From positions 1-52,031 of the forward strand of contig NZ_JASBQE010000089.1 in assembly GCF_029960785.1 (NCBI RefSeq): a stretch of 52,031 nt of DNA, written 5' to 3'. The position numbers and the translations under genes were made by a program. Under the pieces are notes generated by a model, which saw nothing but the letters and a program-made list of their open reading frames with translations, did not search any database and was not told where the DNA came from. Shown in pieces: positions 1 to 8,071 of the stretch; the first letter of the stretch is position 1, and every line of letters begins with the position of its first letter. Source of the stretch: Polyangium sp. 15x6. Lineage in GTDB: Bacteria; Myxococcota_A; Polyangia; Polyangiales; Polyangiaceae.

Positions 1-60
1 TGCCACCCGCGCCCGCACCGCCGCTGCCACCCGCGCCCGCGCCGCCGCTGCCAGGGCCAG
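1..60 (-). repeat. Short tandem repeat coding for a Gly/Ala linker
   Basis: A unit of about 24 bases (gccacccgcgcccgc followed by an accgccgct or gccgccgct tail) is repeated. It is in frame in the lipoprotein above and codes for a GGAGAGG-like repeat. It is a coding low-complexity repeat, not a mobile or regulatory element. Confidence 0.5.
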
Positions 61-217
61 GTCCCGCGCCGCCCGGGCCGGTGCTGCCGGGGCCCGTGCT
101 GCCGATGCCGAGGCTGCCCGCGGAGCCGCCCGCGCCGAGCTCGTTGCCGTCGCTGCACGCGACGAACGCGAAAGGAAGGGTCAGGAGAGAGAGAAGAAGG
201 GGAGTGCTGCGCGACAT
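1..217 (-). CDS. Lipoprotein with Gly/Ala/Ser-rich linker, truncated by the window edge
   Basis: The reading frame opens with a short basic N-terminus, a hydrophobic stretch and a lipobox-like FVAC, so Cys21 is the probable lipidated residue of a signal peptidase II substrate. After it comes a low-complexity Gly/Ser/Ala/Pro linker. The reading frame is still open at base 1, so the functional domain lies outside the window. Such linkers are common in secreted and surface proteins of myxobacteria and hold the domain away from the membrane. The gene follows the acyltransferase gene on the same strand with a gap of about 30 bases. No clear ribosome binding site is visible before the ATG. Function unknown. 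Confidence 0.6.
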   Translation of the reverse strand, partial: MSRSTPLLLSLLTLPFAFVACSDGNELGAGGSAGSLGIGSTGPGSTGPGGAGPGPGSGGAGAGGSGGAGAGG

Positions 218-248
218 GGGCCCAGAGTAGAGCCCGGCCGCCTCGGCG

Positions 249-1088
249 TCACCCGCCGTTCGTCGCGTGCGCCTCGGGCGCGTCGTTCGTGGCCCACGGC
301 GCCTTCGCGAGGCTATCGAGCGTCCAGGGCTCTTCAAACCCCTTCCGGAGCACCTTCGCGAGCTGGCCGAGCTGCGCGCCGTCGATGAAGCGGTGATCCA
401 CGGTCGCGGTGATGGTGACGAGCGGCCGCGGGACGACCTTGCCCGCGACGACCGCAGGCTGCTCGCGCACCGCGCCGACGAGGATGAGCACCGGCACGCG
501 CGCGAACGGGGTCGGCGGGGCATACCCCTCGTCGACGCCGAACGCGCCGACGTTCGTGATGACGCACGAGCCGAACGGGAACGGTTCGAGGCCGAACGCC
601 GCGACCCCGAGCGAGCCGGTCAAGAACCCCGTCGTCCAGAGCATGGGCTTGAGCAGCCACGAGGGCAGGGCCCGCACGATGCCCTTGCTCTTCTCGAAAT
701 CGGCGTCCTTTCCGCCGCGGAGCTTGCCCGCGCCCTCGGCGAGCGCCTTGGCGATGTCGGCGACCGATTTCTCGTCCGCGCGCGGGATCTTCGTCTTCGC
801 GAGGTCGCGCCCGTCCTCCAGCGCGACGAGGAACGTGACGTCCACGGTCTCGTGGGGGACGTACTTGCCGAGGACGATGCGGCCGTTCAGCCCCGGCGCG
901 CTCTTCAGGGCCATCGCCGCGGCCTTGCCGACGATGTGGCCGACCGTGACCTTCTCCCCGGTGGTCTTTCGCAGGTGCTCGATGTAGGCGAGCGCCTCGC
1001 CCGCGTCCATGACCAGCTTGCCGTAGATGTTGCCCTCGCGCGGCGAGGACCATGTGGCAATGGCGAGCTTGCGCCTCGTCGAATTCAT
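249..1088 (-). CDS. Stand-alone 2-oxoacid dehydrogenase-type acyltransferase (E2 catalytic domain)
   Basis: This 279-residue protein matches the catalytic domain of dihydrolipoamide acyltransferases (chloramphenicol acetyltransferase fold). The diagnostic HxxxDG motif is seen as DHRFIDG, with His232 and Asp236 as catalytic residues, after a typical core (ITNVGAFGVDEGYAPP). There is no lipoyl domain and no E3-binding domain before it; full E2 proteins are usually 400 residues or more. It therefore probably transfers acyl groups outside a classic dehydrogenase complex, or works with a separate lipoyl protein. No E1 or E3 gene is nearby. The start is the ATG in front of NSTRRK; the frame is open further upstream, but that part overlaps the next gene and is not protein-like. 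The acceptor is unknown. Confidence 0.8.
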   Translation of the reverse strand: MNSTRRKLAIATWSSPREGNIYGKLVMDAGEALAYIEHLRKTTGEKVTVGHIVGKAAAMALKSAPGLNGRIVLGKYVPHETVDVTFLVALEDGRDLAKTKIPRADEKSVADIAKALAEGAGKLRGGKDADFEKSKGIVRALPSWLLKPMLWTTGFLTGSLGVAAFGLEPFPFGSCVITNVGAFGVDEGYAPPTPFARVPVLILVGAVREQPAVVAGKVVPRPLVTITATVDHRFIDGAQLGQLAKVLRKGFEEPWTLDSLAKAPWATNDAPEAHATNGG

Positions 1089-1126
1089 GTCTTTCCCCCG
1101 GGGGAGTGGGTTCGCTTCCGGAACGA

Positions 1127-1990
1127 TTACACCACGAAATCGAGCATCTGCACACGCGTCAAATGCTCGCCGAGCTTCTTCGCGTACTCCTCGATGAGCA
1201 GATCGAGCTCCACGAGCACCGAGCCCTCGCCCGCCTGCCGCACCTTGCCGCTCACGGGGATCTCGCCGTTCGGGATCACCAGCACGAAGCTCACCTCGTC
1301 GCCGGGCTTCGCGTCGGGCAACGAGACGAGCTCGAGGTACCGGTCCGACATGGCGCTCACGGGGATGAGCACGCCCGTGTCGAGGCGGACCGAGGTCGAG
1401 AGCGCGTAGGCCGGCGTGACCATGTAGTGGGCGCGGCGGTTGTGCTCGATGAGCGCGTCGAGCGTCTCGCAGACCGCGCGGCTGATCGGCGTCTCCTCGG
1501 CCTCGAGCACGCGGTCGCGCAGCTCCTTCATGGCCTTCTGCGTGCGGATGATGTTCGCCCGCATCTCGCCCTGTCGCATCGCATCGCGGTGGACCTTCTG
1601 CGCCACGATCTTGAGGAGGTTGTGATAGAACGGGAACGCGACGTCGCCGTGGCTCTCGAAGAACTGCATGAGCGCGACGACGCCGATGCGGTAGAGCTCG
1701 GACGCCTCGGTCGCGACCGCGCGGGTGTTGCGGTAGAGCCCGGTCAACGCCCCGAGCTCGCCGATGGGCGCGATGGGCGCGAGCCGGAAGCGGACCTCGC
1801 CGGCCTGCTCGAGGGCGATCTCGCCCGAGGCGAGCAGCCACAGGTGTTTCGGCTCGGTGCCGGCCTCGAAGAGCACGTCGCCGGGCGCGAGCGTGACGCG
1901 CTCGAGGCCCTCGATGAGCTCGGCGAGGTGGGCCTCGGTGATGCCCTCGAAGAGGGGAATCGCGTGGAGATCGGCGGGTCGAATCGTCAT
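1127..1990 (-). CDS. Cyclic-nucleotide-binding domain protein with PilZ-like C-terminus
   Basis: The first 120 residues form a cNMP-binding (CAP_ED) domain, with PGDVLFEAG, a GELGALTG phosphate-cassette region and a following Arg in RNTRAVA. A helical linker comes next. Residues of about 185-287 are a beta-rich domain that resembles PilZ (LIPVSAMSDRYLELVSLP), but the usual RxxxR and D/NxSxxG motifs are not clear, so c-di-GMP binding is only a guess. There is no HTH, so it is a signalling adaptor rather than a CRP-type regulator. The start at 1990 is set by AAGGA six bases before ATG; an in-frame ATG nine codons upstream has no such site. Confidence 0.75.
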   Translation of the reverse strand: MTIRPADLHAIPLFEGITEAHLAELIEGLERVTLAPGDVLFEAGTEPKHLWLLASGEIALEQAGEVRFRLAPIAPIGELGALTGLYRNTRAVATEASELYRIGVVALMQFFESHGDVAFPFYHNLLKIVAQKVHRDAMRQGEMRANIIRTQKAMKELRDRVLEAEETPISRAVCETLDALIEHNRRAHYMVTPAYALSTSVRLDTGVLIPVSAMSDRYLELVSLPDAKPGDEVSFVLVIPNGEIPVSGKVRQAGEGSVLVELDLLIEEYAKKLGEHLTRVQMLDFVV

Positions 1991-2083
1991 GGCAGGTCCT
2001 TGTCGCCGCGGGCCCAAACGGGGCGGTTTTCCGCGGCGCGGGGGGCGGATCCTCGCATGAATGTGCCGTCCGCGCGAGAGGCG

Positions 2084-3574
2084 TCAGCGCTTGTCGCGCG
2101 GACCGAGCCCTGCACAGAAGCGCAGCGCGTCCTTGAAGCTCTGGAGCGTGCGGATTTGCGCGAGGTTCACGTCGATCCCGATCAGCGTCTTGGCGACCGA
2201 GGGACGGATCCCGGTGATGATCCCCTCACAGCCGAGGAGGCGCACGGCAGAGGCCACGCGCACGAGGTGCTGCGCCGTCGCCGTGTCCACCGTCTCCACG
2301 CCCGTGAGGTCGAGCAGCGCGAAGCGCGCCTGCTTGTCGACGACGGCTTCGAGCAACGCCCCGAGCATCTGCTCGGCCCGCGCCGCGTCGAGCGTGCCCA
2401 CGACGGGCACCGCGAGCACGTCCTGCCAGACCTCGAGGATCGGCGTGCCGAGCTCGACGATCGCCCGCTTTTGTGACGCGATGAGCTCGAGCTGCGCCCG
2501 GAGCTGCGCCTCGAACCGGAGCTGCTCGGTCGCGTCCTCGGTCGACGCGCACGCGCCGATCACCTCGCCGAACGGATCCCGCATCGGCGCGTACCGCATG
2601 CGGAGCTGGGTGTCGCGGAGGGAGCGCTCGACGACGTACTCCTCTCCGGCCAGCGCGCGCCGCATGTCGCCGACGAGGTCCGGGCGGTCGCGGTAGAACT
2701 CGAACAGGTTCTTGCCCACGAGGTCCGCCGCCGTGCGGCCCATCTGCCTCCCGAGCGCCCCTTCGAAGAGGGTACATGTTCCCGTCTTGTCGAAGGCCCA
2801 TACGCAGATCGGGAGGCGGTCGACGCACTCCGCGATGGCCTTGGATTTCTTGGAGAGCTGAAGATCCTCGCCGTCGTTCACTGCGAGCGACTGGAGCCCC
2901 TTCACGGTGCCGTTCGCGTCGACGAGCGGCGTGTAGACGTTCCGCCAGTGCGCCTTCTCGGTGACGTCCTCTTGCAGCAACGTCTCGCCGGCGAGCGTGC
3001 GCTCGACGATCGTGTGCACCTTCGAGTCCGGCGGGTAGAGCTGAAACACGCTCTTCCCCACGGCCGCCCCAGGGACGAGGCCGAGCAGCGCGAGCCCCTT
3101 GCCGTCCGACACGAGGACCTTGCCCTCCGTGTCGCACGACCAGACGATCGCGTCCATCGCGCGGAAACAGTCGAGCAGGATGCGCGCCTTGCGCTCCTCC
3201 TGCTCGTCGCGGGTCACCTCCGCCGAGGCCCACAACGTCCGCTCGTCGGCGCGCCAGAACGAGAGCCGCGCGCGCTCGCCTTCCCGCGCGAGGCGCACGT
3301 CGAGCGAGCGCGTCGCCTCCGAACCGAACGCCGCGCGTCGCGCCTCCACGAGCGCGGCGCGATCCTGCTCGTGCACGCGAGCGTCGAGCACGCCGATGCC
3401 CACGCGAGCGTCCCAGGCGGCGTTCGTCGCGAGCGTCTCGCCGGAGAGCGACACGAGCGCGAGAGGTGTCGGGCAGCCGCGAAGGAGCGTCTCTGCACTG
3501 GGGAAATCCATGCGCATCAAGCGTCCACCCTCCGGGACGCATGACGCGGCACCTCGAGCCGGTGCGATGCGCAT
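2084..3574 (-). CDS. PAS-PAS-STAS stressosome-like sensor (RsbR family)
   Basis: The protein has about 496 residues. It carries two or three PAS-like sensor domains (around 20-120, 130-240 and 245-360) and a C-terminal STAS domain (around 375-490) of the RsbR type, recognised by ILEVWQDVLAVPVVGTLD and LLDLTGVETVDTATAQHL. In Bacillus RsbR the Thr in the VDT position is phosphorylated by RsbT; that Thr is present here. The protein probably senses a small ligand or redox state and passes it on through STAS contacts. No RsbS, RsbT or anti-sigma gene is adjacent. GGAGG lies five bases before the chosen ATG; a downstream ATG at 3517 is also possible. A paralogue lies at 22335-23501. Confidence 0.8.
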   Translation of the reverse strand: MRIAPARGAASCVPEGGRLMRMDFPSAETLLRGCPTPLALVSLSGETLATNAAWDARVGIGVLDARVHEQDRAALVEARRAAFGSEATRSLDVRLAREGERARLSFWRADERTLWASAEVTRDEQEERKARILLDCFRAMDAIVWSCDTEGKVLVSDGKGLALLGLVPGAAVGKSVFQLYPPDSKVHTIVERTLAGETLLQEDVTEKAHWRNVYTPLVDANGTVKGLQSLAVNDGEDLQLSKKSKAIAECVDRLPICVWAFDKTGTCTLFEGALGRQMGRTAADLVGKNLFEFYRDRPDLVGDMRRALAGEEYVVERSLRDTQLRMRYAPMRDPFGEVIGACASTEDATEQLRFEAQLRAQLELIASQKRAIVELGTPILEVWQDVLAVPVVGTLDAARAEQMLGALLEAVVDKQARFALLDLTGVETVDTATAQHLVRVASAVRLLGCEGIITGIRPSVAKTLIGIDVNLAQIRTLQSFKDALRFCAGLGPRDKR

Positions 3575-3650
3575 GGCCCCCTCCATAGGCCATGGTGCCT
3601 GCCCTGCTCGTCCGCTCGCAATGAAGAATCGAGCGGTTTTCGTGCCCTCC

Positions 3651-4451
3651 TTACTTCCCCGCGAAGCGCGGCGGTCGCTTCTCCATGAACGACGCCATGG
3701 CCTCGCCGAGATCCTCGGACGCGAGGAACGCCGCGTTCCACGCCGCGACGTAGGCGAGCCCGTCGGCGACCGACTTGCCCTCGCCGTGATCGAGCACCGC
3801 TTTGACGCCGCGCACCGTGAGCGGCGGATTCGACGCGATCTCCAGCGCGAGCTTGCGCGCCCCCGCGTGGAGCGCCGCCGCGTCGTCGAAGAGCTCGTTC
3901 ACGAGGCCGATCGAGAGCGCGCGCTCGGCCGAGAGATCCTTGCCCGTGAATGCGAGCTCCCGCACGAGCCCCTGGCCGAGCAGCCGCGGCAGCCGCTGCA
4001 AGCTCCCGAGATCCGCAACGATCGCGATCTTCGTCTCGCGCACGGAGAAGTACGCGTCGCGCGTCGAGAGGCGGATGTCGCACGCCGCCGCGAGGTCGAG
4101 CCCGCCGCCGATGCAAGGCCCCTGGATGGCCGCGATCACGGGCACGGGGCAGGCCGCGACGGCGTCGAAGCCGCGCTGGTAGCGCCGGATGAGCCCGAGG
4201 AGCTCCAGCCGCTCGGCGGCGCCTCCGCCCGCGAGGTGCGGGCCGAGATCGGCCATCGCCGCGCGCAGATCGAGCCCGAACGAGAACGCCTTCGCCGTCG
4301 ACTGCAAGACGACGGCGCGCAGGCCCTTCTCGGCCGCGAGGCGCTCGAACAGCGCCTCGAGCTCGACGAAGAGCGCGGGCGGCATCGTGGGCCGGAGGAG
4401 CGTGACGGTCGCGATCGTTTCGGAAATCTCAAGAGAGACGAACTCACTCAT
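3651..4451 (-). CDS. Enoyl-CoA hydratase/isomerase family, likely dienoyl-CoA isomerase
   Basis: A 266-residue crotonase-fold protein. The oxyanion-hole regions are AFSFGLDL and GPCIGGGLDLA. Three acidic residues match the spacing of the active site of delta3,5-delta2,4-dienoyl-CoA isomerase (ECH1): Asp119 in GGGLDL, Glu139 in VRET and Asp147 in VADLGSLQRLP, that is 20 then 8 residues apart as in the mammalian enzyme. This favours a dienoyl-CoA isomerase, acting in breakdown of unsaturated fatty acids with odd-position double bonds, over a simple hydratase. It is single, with no other beta-oxidation gene nearby, and diverges from the Ser/Thr kinase gene across about 110 bases that must hold both promoters. 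Confidence 0.85.
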   Translation of the reverse strand: MSEFVSLEISETIATVTLLRPTMPPALFVELEALFERLAAEKGLRAVVLQSTAKAFSFGLDLRAAMADLGPHLAGGGAAERLELLGLIRRYQRGFDAVAACPVPVIAAIQGPCIGGGLDLAAACDIRLSTRDAYFSVRETKIAIVADLGSLQRLPRLLGQGLVRELAFTGKDLSAERALSIGLVNELFDDAAALHAGARKLALEIASNPPLTVRGVKAVLDHGEGKSVADGLAYVAAWNAAFLASEDLGEAMASFMEKRPPRFAGK

Positions 4452-4559
4452 GCGGGCGAGGCTAGCAGAGACCGCTCGGGCGTCGGTCGAGAGCCGGCCG
4501 CGACCCGGTGTGCGCCTCCCACTTCACCGCGCTGCCCCGGACGTCGTATGCTCGGCGCG

Positions 4560-6122
4560 ATGGCCCACGACGTCTTCGGGATCGCCGGCACGACGCAGGG
4601 CCCCTTCACCATCGAAGAGGCGGTGGCCGAAGGGGGGTTCGGCGTCGTCTACCGCGCGCTCCACGGAGCGTTCCGCGCCCCCGTCGCGCTGAAGTGCCTG
4701 AAGATACCCACGATCCCGGAGGACTTGCGCGCCGGGTTCCTCGAACGATTCCGCGAGGAAGCGGAGATGCTCTTCCGGCTCTCGGCCACGATCCCGGAGG
4801 TCGTGAGGCCCCTGCATTACGACGTCATCACGCTCGACAGCGGCCTCATCGTCCCGTTCATCGCGCTCGAGTGGCTCGAAGGGCGCACGCTCTGGTCGCT
4901 CATCGAGCAGCGCGCCGCGGACGGCCTGCCGCCGCTCGGCTGCGTGGACGTCGCGCGGCTGCTCACGCCCGTCGCCCGCGCCCTCGACATCGCCCACAAC
5001 TTCCCCGGGCCGCAGGGGCCGATCTGCGTCGTCCACCGCGACATCAAGCCCGCGAACATCTTCCTCGCCGAGGTCCACGGCTCCGAGTACGTGAAGATCC
5101 TCGACTTCGGCATCGCCCGCGCCCGCGACGCGGCCTCCGTGATGGCCGGGGAAATGACGCGGGCGGACGAAGCCACGCCGCTCGCCTTCACGCCGCGGTA
5201 CGGCGCGCCGGAGCAGTGGGCGCCGAAGCGGTTCGGCACGACCGGCCCGTGGACCGACGTCTGGGGCCTCGCGCTCGCGTTCCTCGAGACCATGGCCGGC
5301 CGCGTGGTGATCGACGGCGATGCGGTGGCGATCATGGGGACCGTGCTCGACGAGAAGCGCAGGCCCACGCCGCGGAACGAGGGCATCGTGGTGCCCGACG
5401 CGCTCGAAGCCGTCTTCCGCCGCGCGCTCGCCGTGGATCCGCGCGAGCGCCCCGGGAGCGCCGGCGCGTTCTGGGACGAGGTGGAGCAAGCGCTCGGCAT
5501 CGGGCCGCGCCTCTCCGCGCCCACGGGGCATCGATCCGGGAGCATGCGCGCGCCGCTCCTCGAGGGGCAAGAGACGCGCCGCAGCTCGGGCTCGATGCGC
5601 GCCGTCTCCGTGCCGCCCGCGAGCATCGACGTCGCCTCCACGGTGCTCGCCGACGAGGGCGCAGGACGCATCTCGCGGTTGTCGGACCCGCCCGCGGTGC
5701 TGTCCGCCGGCGCCCGGGATGCCGCCGCGATCGACGTCGACTGGGGTGCGAGCGGCCCGAACGCGCCTCAGCGCCGATCGAGCACGTCGATGCCGGCCGT
5801 GCGCGTCGATGCGCCGGTGTCGCAGCCGAGCCCGCGGGTCCCCTCGGTCCCCAGGCCGCGCGTGTCGTCGGTCCCGCGCGAGCCGCTTCCGAGCGTGCCC
5901 CACGAGCCCGCGCCCGACGTCCGCAGCATGCTCGGGGGCCCGGTCGTGCTGGCCGGCGCGGGCGTGCTCATCCGCGTGCTCGACCAGATCGCCGGATGGC
6001 TCTGGCTCGGGGGCGAGCGCGTCGGGTTCGGGCCGCTCCGTCTGTCCTACCTCGCCGCCATCCTCATCGGCGCCGGCGCGCTCCTCGCCCTCGCGCGCCT
6101 GCTGCGACATTTGACCCGGTAG
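4560..6122 (+). CDS. Membrane-anchored Ser/Thr protein kinase (PknB/Hanks type)
   Basis: A 520-residue kinase. Residues of about 15-300 are the catalytic domain: Gly loop GGFGVVY (25-31), ATP-binding Lys45, catalytic HRDIKPAN with Asp161, DFG at 182-184 and APEQ of the activation segment. About 150 residues rich in Ser, Pro and Arg follow, probably a disordered and phosphorylated linker. Two hydrophobic segments close the protein (around 460-490 and 495-515), so the kinase faces the cytoplasm and is held in the inner membrane. No outside sensor domain is present. The ATG at 4560 is preferred because the kinase homology starts soon after it; an ATG four codons upstream is possible. Confidence 0.85.
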   Translation: MAHDVFGIAGTTQGPFTIEEAVAEGGFGVVYRALHGAFRAPVALKCLKIPTIPEDLRAGFLERFREEAEMLFRLSATIPEVVRPLHYDVITLDSGLIVPFIALEWLEGRTLWSLIEQRAADGLPPLGCVDVARLLTPVARALDIAHNFPGPQGPICVVHRDIKPANIFLAEVHGSEYVKILDFGIARARDAASVMAGEMTRADEATPLAFTPRYGAPEQWAPKRFGTTGPWTDVWGLALAFLETMAGRVVIDGDAVAIMGTVLDEKRRPTPRNEGIVVPDALEAVFRRALAVDPRERPGSAGAFWDEVEQALGIGPRLSAPTGHRSGSMRAPLLEGQETRRSSGSMRAVSVPPASIDVASTVLADEGAGRISRLSDPPAVLSAGARDAAAIDVDWGASGPNAPQRRSSTSMPAVRVDAPVSQPSPRVPSVPRPRVSSVPREPLPSVPHEPAPDVRSMLGGPVVLAGAGVLIRVLDQIAGWLWLGGERVGFGPLRLSYLAAILIGAGALLALARLLRHLTR

Positions 6123-6123
6123 G

Positions 6124-6186
6124 TGTCCTGGAGGCGGAGGTCGCTGTCCTGGAGGCGGAGGTCGCTGTCCTGGAGGTGGACGTCGT
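6124..6186. repeat. Three tandem 21-base repeats between convergent genes
   Basis: The unit tgtcctggaggcggaggtcgc occurs at 6124-6144 and identically at 6145-6165, with a diverged third copy at 6166-6186. It fills the whole space between the stop of the Ser/Thr kinase and the stop of the YbaK-like gene. Each unit is seven codons long and could come from an expanded coding end, but now lies after the kinase stop codon. No terminator hairpin with a T-run is seen. Confidence 0.8.
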
Positions 6187-6190
6187 CGTC

Positions 6191-6664
6191 CTAAACGCTC
6201 CGGGCGATCGGCGCGAGCGTCCCTTTCACCATCCGCACGTAATCGGCCGGCGCGAGCAGGATCTGCAGCCCCCGCACGCCTGCCGAAACGGACACCACGT
6301 CGTGAAGCTCGATCGTCTCGTCGACGACCACGAAAAACTCTTTTTTGCCGCCGATCGCGGTCACGCCGCCGCGCACGTACCCCGTGAGCGGCTGCACCTC
6401 CTTCAGCGGCACCGTATCCACCTTCCGATCGCCCGTGGCCCGCGCGAGCGCCTTCAGATCGAGCTCCTCGTTGCCCGCGAGCACGGCCATGAGCACGCCC
6501 GTCCGATCCCCCCGGCAAACCAGGGTTTTCCAGACCTGCTCGACGGGCAAACCGATCTTCTCGGCCACCGTCCCGGCCCGCAGATCGTCGGGATCGACCT
6601 CGTAGTCCCGGAGCTCGTAGGAAATGCCGTGCGTATCGAGCAACCTCACCGCATTGGTCTTCAT
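6191..6664 (-). CDS. ybaK: Cys-tRNA(Pro)/Cys-tRNA(Cys) deacylase, YbaK/EbsC family
   Basis: A 157-residue member of the YbaK family, which hydrolyses cysteine mischarged on tRNA(Pro) and so keeps translation accurate. Lys46 in VWKTLV matches the essential Lys of Haemophilus influenzae YbaK, and the GYVRGGVTAIGGKK segment is the family signature loop. The length is normal for a full stand-alone enzyme. It is convergent with the kinase gene. It lies about 25 bases downstream of a CysK-like gene on the same strand, so it may be co-transcribed with a cysteine-related enzyme. Confidence 0.9.
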   Translation of the reverse strand: MKTNAVRLLDTHGISYELRDYEVDPDDLRAGTVAEKIGLPVEQVWKTLVCRGDRTGVLMAVLAGNEELDLKALARATGDRKVDTVPLKEVQPLTGYVRGGVTAIGGKKEFFVVVDETIELHDVVSVSAGVRGLQILLAPADYVRMVKGTLAPIARSV

Positions 6665-6672
6665 CGTGCGCT

Positions 6673-6714
6673 TTCAACGCTCGGGGGCTAACCGCCCGCG
6701 GCCTCGTCCCCCGA
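6673..6714. repeat. REP-like element, copy A
   Basis: The 17 bases ttcaacgctcgggggct also occur at 28748-28764. In both places they lie just upstream of a minus-strand start codon and form one arm of an inverted repeat; here tcggggg (6681-6687) pairs with cccccga (6708-6714) across 20 bases. The right arm lies inside the 3' end of the CysK-like gene. This looks like a small dispersed intergenic repeat of the genome. Confidence 0.45.
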
Positions 6715-7638
6715 CAGGTCCCGGAACATATCGGTCGAGAAATACCGCTCCATCCGGTCGCAGAGCACGGTCGCGATGTCGTGCCCCGGCCCGAGCCTCC
6801 GCGCCAGCATCCGCGCGCCGGCCAGATTGAGCCCGCTCGACGGGCCCACCGGGAACCCCTGCGCCACGAGATCCCGCGCCGCCCGAATGGCCTCCGCGTC
6901 CGGCACGGGCAGCGAGACCACGCCCCCCACGGCCTCCTCGTCGAGGATGTGCGACAGCCCGTCCACGACCCCCGGAATCCCGCCGCAGATCTCCGGCTGC
7001 CCCTCGAAACACACGCCCCGCTCCGGCCGAGGCCTCCCGATCACCGCCTTTTGCCCCGCCTCGACGAGCGCCCGCGCGATCCCCATGAGCGTCCCGCCCG
7101 TCCCGACGCCGGCGACGAACCCGTGGATCGTGGTGCCGACCTGGGCGATGAGCTCGGGCCCGGTGGTCCGCTGGTGGGCGAGGGCATTCTGGGGATTCTC
7201 GAATTGTCGCGGCCAGAAGATCCGCGGGTCCCCTTCGGCCATGCGCCGGGTCTCGTCGATCGAGCCGGGCACGCCGAGGTGCCGGGGCGTGAGCACCACC
7301 TCGCCGCCATAACGACGGATGATGAGCAAGCGCTCGCCGCTCACGCCCTCGGGCATGACGGCGCGGAATCGCACGCCGATCATGGCGCAGGCCATGGCGA
7401 AGGCGATCGAGGTCGAGCCGCTCGACGCCTCGACGACGACGCTGTCGCTCCCGAGCGCGCCCCGCTCGACGGCGTGGCCGAGGATGAAGCTCGCGATGCG
7501 GTCCTTCGTGGATCCGCTCGGGAGCATGTACTCGAGCTTGATCCAGAGGGTACACCCCGTCTCCTCGTCCCGGAGCGGGACCGTGGGCGTGCCCGCCGCG
7601 AGCCGCGCGAGCCAGCATTTCATCGAACGTCGGACCAT
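6688..7638 (-). CDS. PLP-dependent cysteine synthase/desulfhydrase family enzyme
   Basis: A 316-residue fold-type II PLP enzyme. Lys45 in SGSTKDRIA is the PLP Schiff-base lysine, and [10 protein letters not shown] is the phosphate loop. The substrate loop reads EASSGSTS instead of the TSGNTG of true O-acetylserine sulfhydrylases; the SSGST form is found in related enzymes such as the Cds1-type cysteine desulfhydrases. It may therefore make or break cysteine or a related beta-substituted alanine, and I cannot choose between them. A second, canonical cysK lies at 28804-29787. An alternative start is the ATG five codons in. The downstream ybaK suggests a shared transcript. Confidence 0.75.
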   Translation of the reverse strand: MVRRSMKCWLARLAAGTPTVPLRDEETGCTLWIKLEYMLPSGSTKDRIASFILGHAVERGALGSDSVVVEASSGSTSIAFAMACAMIGVRFRAVMPEGVSGERLLIIRRYGGEVVLTPRHLGVPGSIDETRRMAEGDPRIFWPRQFENPQNALAHQRTTGPELIAQVGTTIHGFVAGVGTGGTLMGIARALVEAGQKAVIGRPRPERGVCFEGQPEICGGIPGVVDGLSHILDEEAVGGVVSLPVPDAEAIRAARDLVAQGFPVGPSSGLNLAGARMLARRLGPGHDIATVLCDRMERYFSTDMFRDLSGDEAAGG

Positions 7639-7690
7639 GGGGGGGAAGGCTAGCCGAGGTCGCCGCGGTTGTCCTTTCCGAACCGGAACT

Positions 7691-7710
7691 CGGCAGCGGC
7701 GCCGCTGCCG
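7691..7710. terminator. Perfect 20-base palindrome after the DUF1992 gene
   Basis: cggcagcggc is followed directly by its reverse complement gccgctgccg, one base beyond the stop of the minus-strand DUF1992 gene and before the CysK-like gene. It can form a strong all-GC hairpin with a small loop. There is no T-run after it, so if it ends transcription it is not a classic intrinsic terminator; it could also be an mRNA 3'-end stabiliser or a protein site. Confidence 0.4.
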
Positions 7711-7711
7711 T

Positions 7712-8071
7712 TCAACGCGGCTCCGTCAGCTTGCTGTGCACGAGCACGTTCCGCCCCGACGCCTCGAACAGGATCGCGAGCCGCGTCGTCTTCGCGCCGA
7801 GCGCTTCCGTGAGCTTCGCCCGCTCCTTTTCGTCCTTGCTGGCGGCGAGCCGCTCGCGCAGCGCCGCGATGTCCCGCAAGAGCTCCACCTCCTCCGGCGC
7901 GCTCCCTGCGATGCGCTGGATCCGCGCGGCCATGCGGTCTTCCTCGGGCAGGCCGGCGAGGTCGTCCGCGGGCATCGGCTTGCCCTTGCCCGGCAGGTCC
8001 TCGAACGCCCCTCGCGCCTCCGCCTCCCGGATCCGCGCCTCCACGAGCACATGAAAATCCCTCGAACGCAC
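7712..8071 (-). CDS. DUF1992 (DnaJ-homologue subfamily C member 28-like) protein
   Basis: A 119-residue protein with the DUF1992 signature: an N-terminal helix ending ARIREAEARGAFEDLPGKGK, followed by charged helices that are probably a coiled coil (around 60-100). The family is widespread and small, and the eukaryotic relative is DNAJC28, but the bacterial form has no J domain and no HPD motif. The function is unknown. It stands alone and diverges from the exported protein gene across about 200 bases. Confidence 0.8.
   Translation of the reverse strand: MRSRDFHVLVEARIREAEARGAFEDLPGKGKPMPADDLAGLPEEDRMAARIQRIAGSAPEEVELLRDIAALRERLAASKDEKERAKLTEALGAKTTRLAILFEASGRNVLVHSKLTEPR

Noticed and set aside
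1-60. Possible mobile or structural repeat
   Set aside because: It is in frame and codes for a Gly/Ala linker of a lipoprotein.
249-1841. Longer reading frame that joins the acyltransferase to about 250 upstream codons
   Set aside because: The upstream part is Arg/Ala-rich shadow of the cyclic-nucleotide-binding gene in another frame; the family homology starts at the ATG at 1088.
3099-4559. N-terminal extension of the Ser/Thr kinase
   Set aside because: It runs antisense through the crotonase and PAS-STAS genes and is Arg-rich; the kinase starts at 4560.
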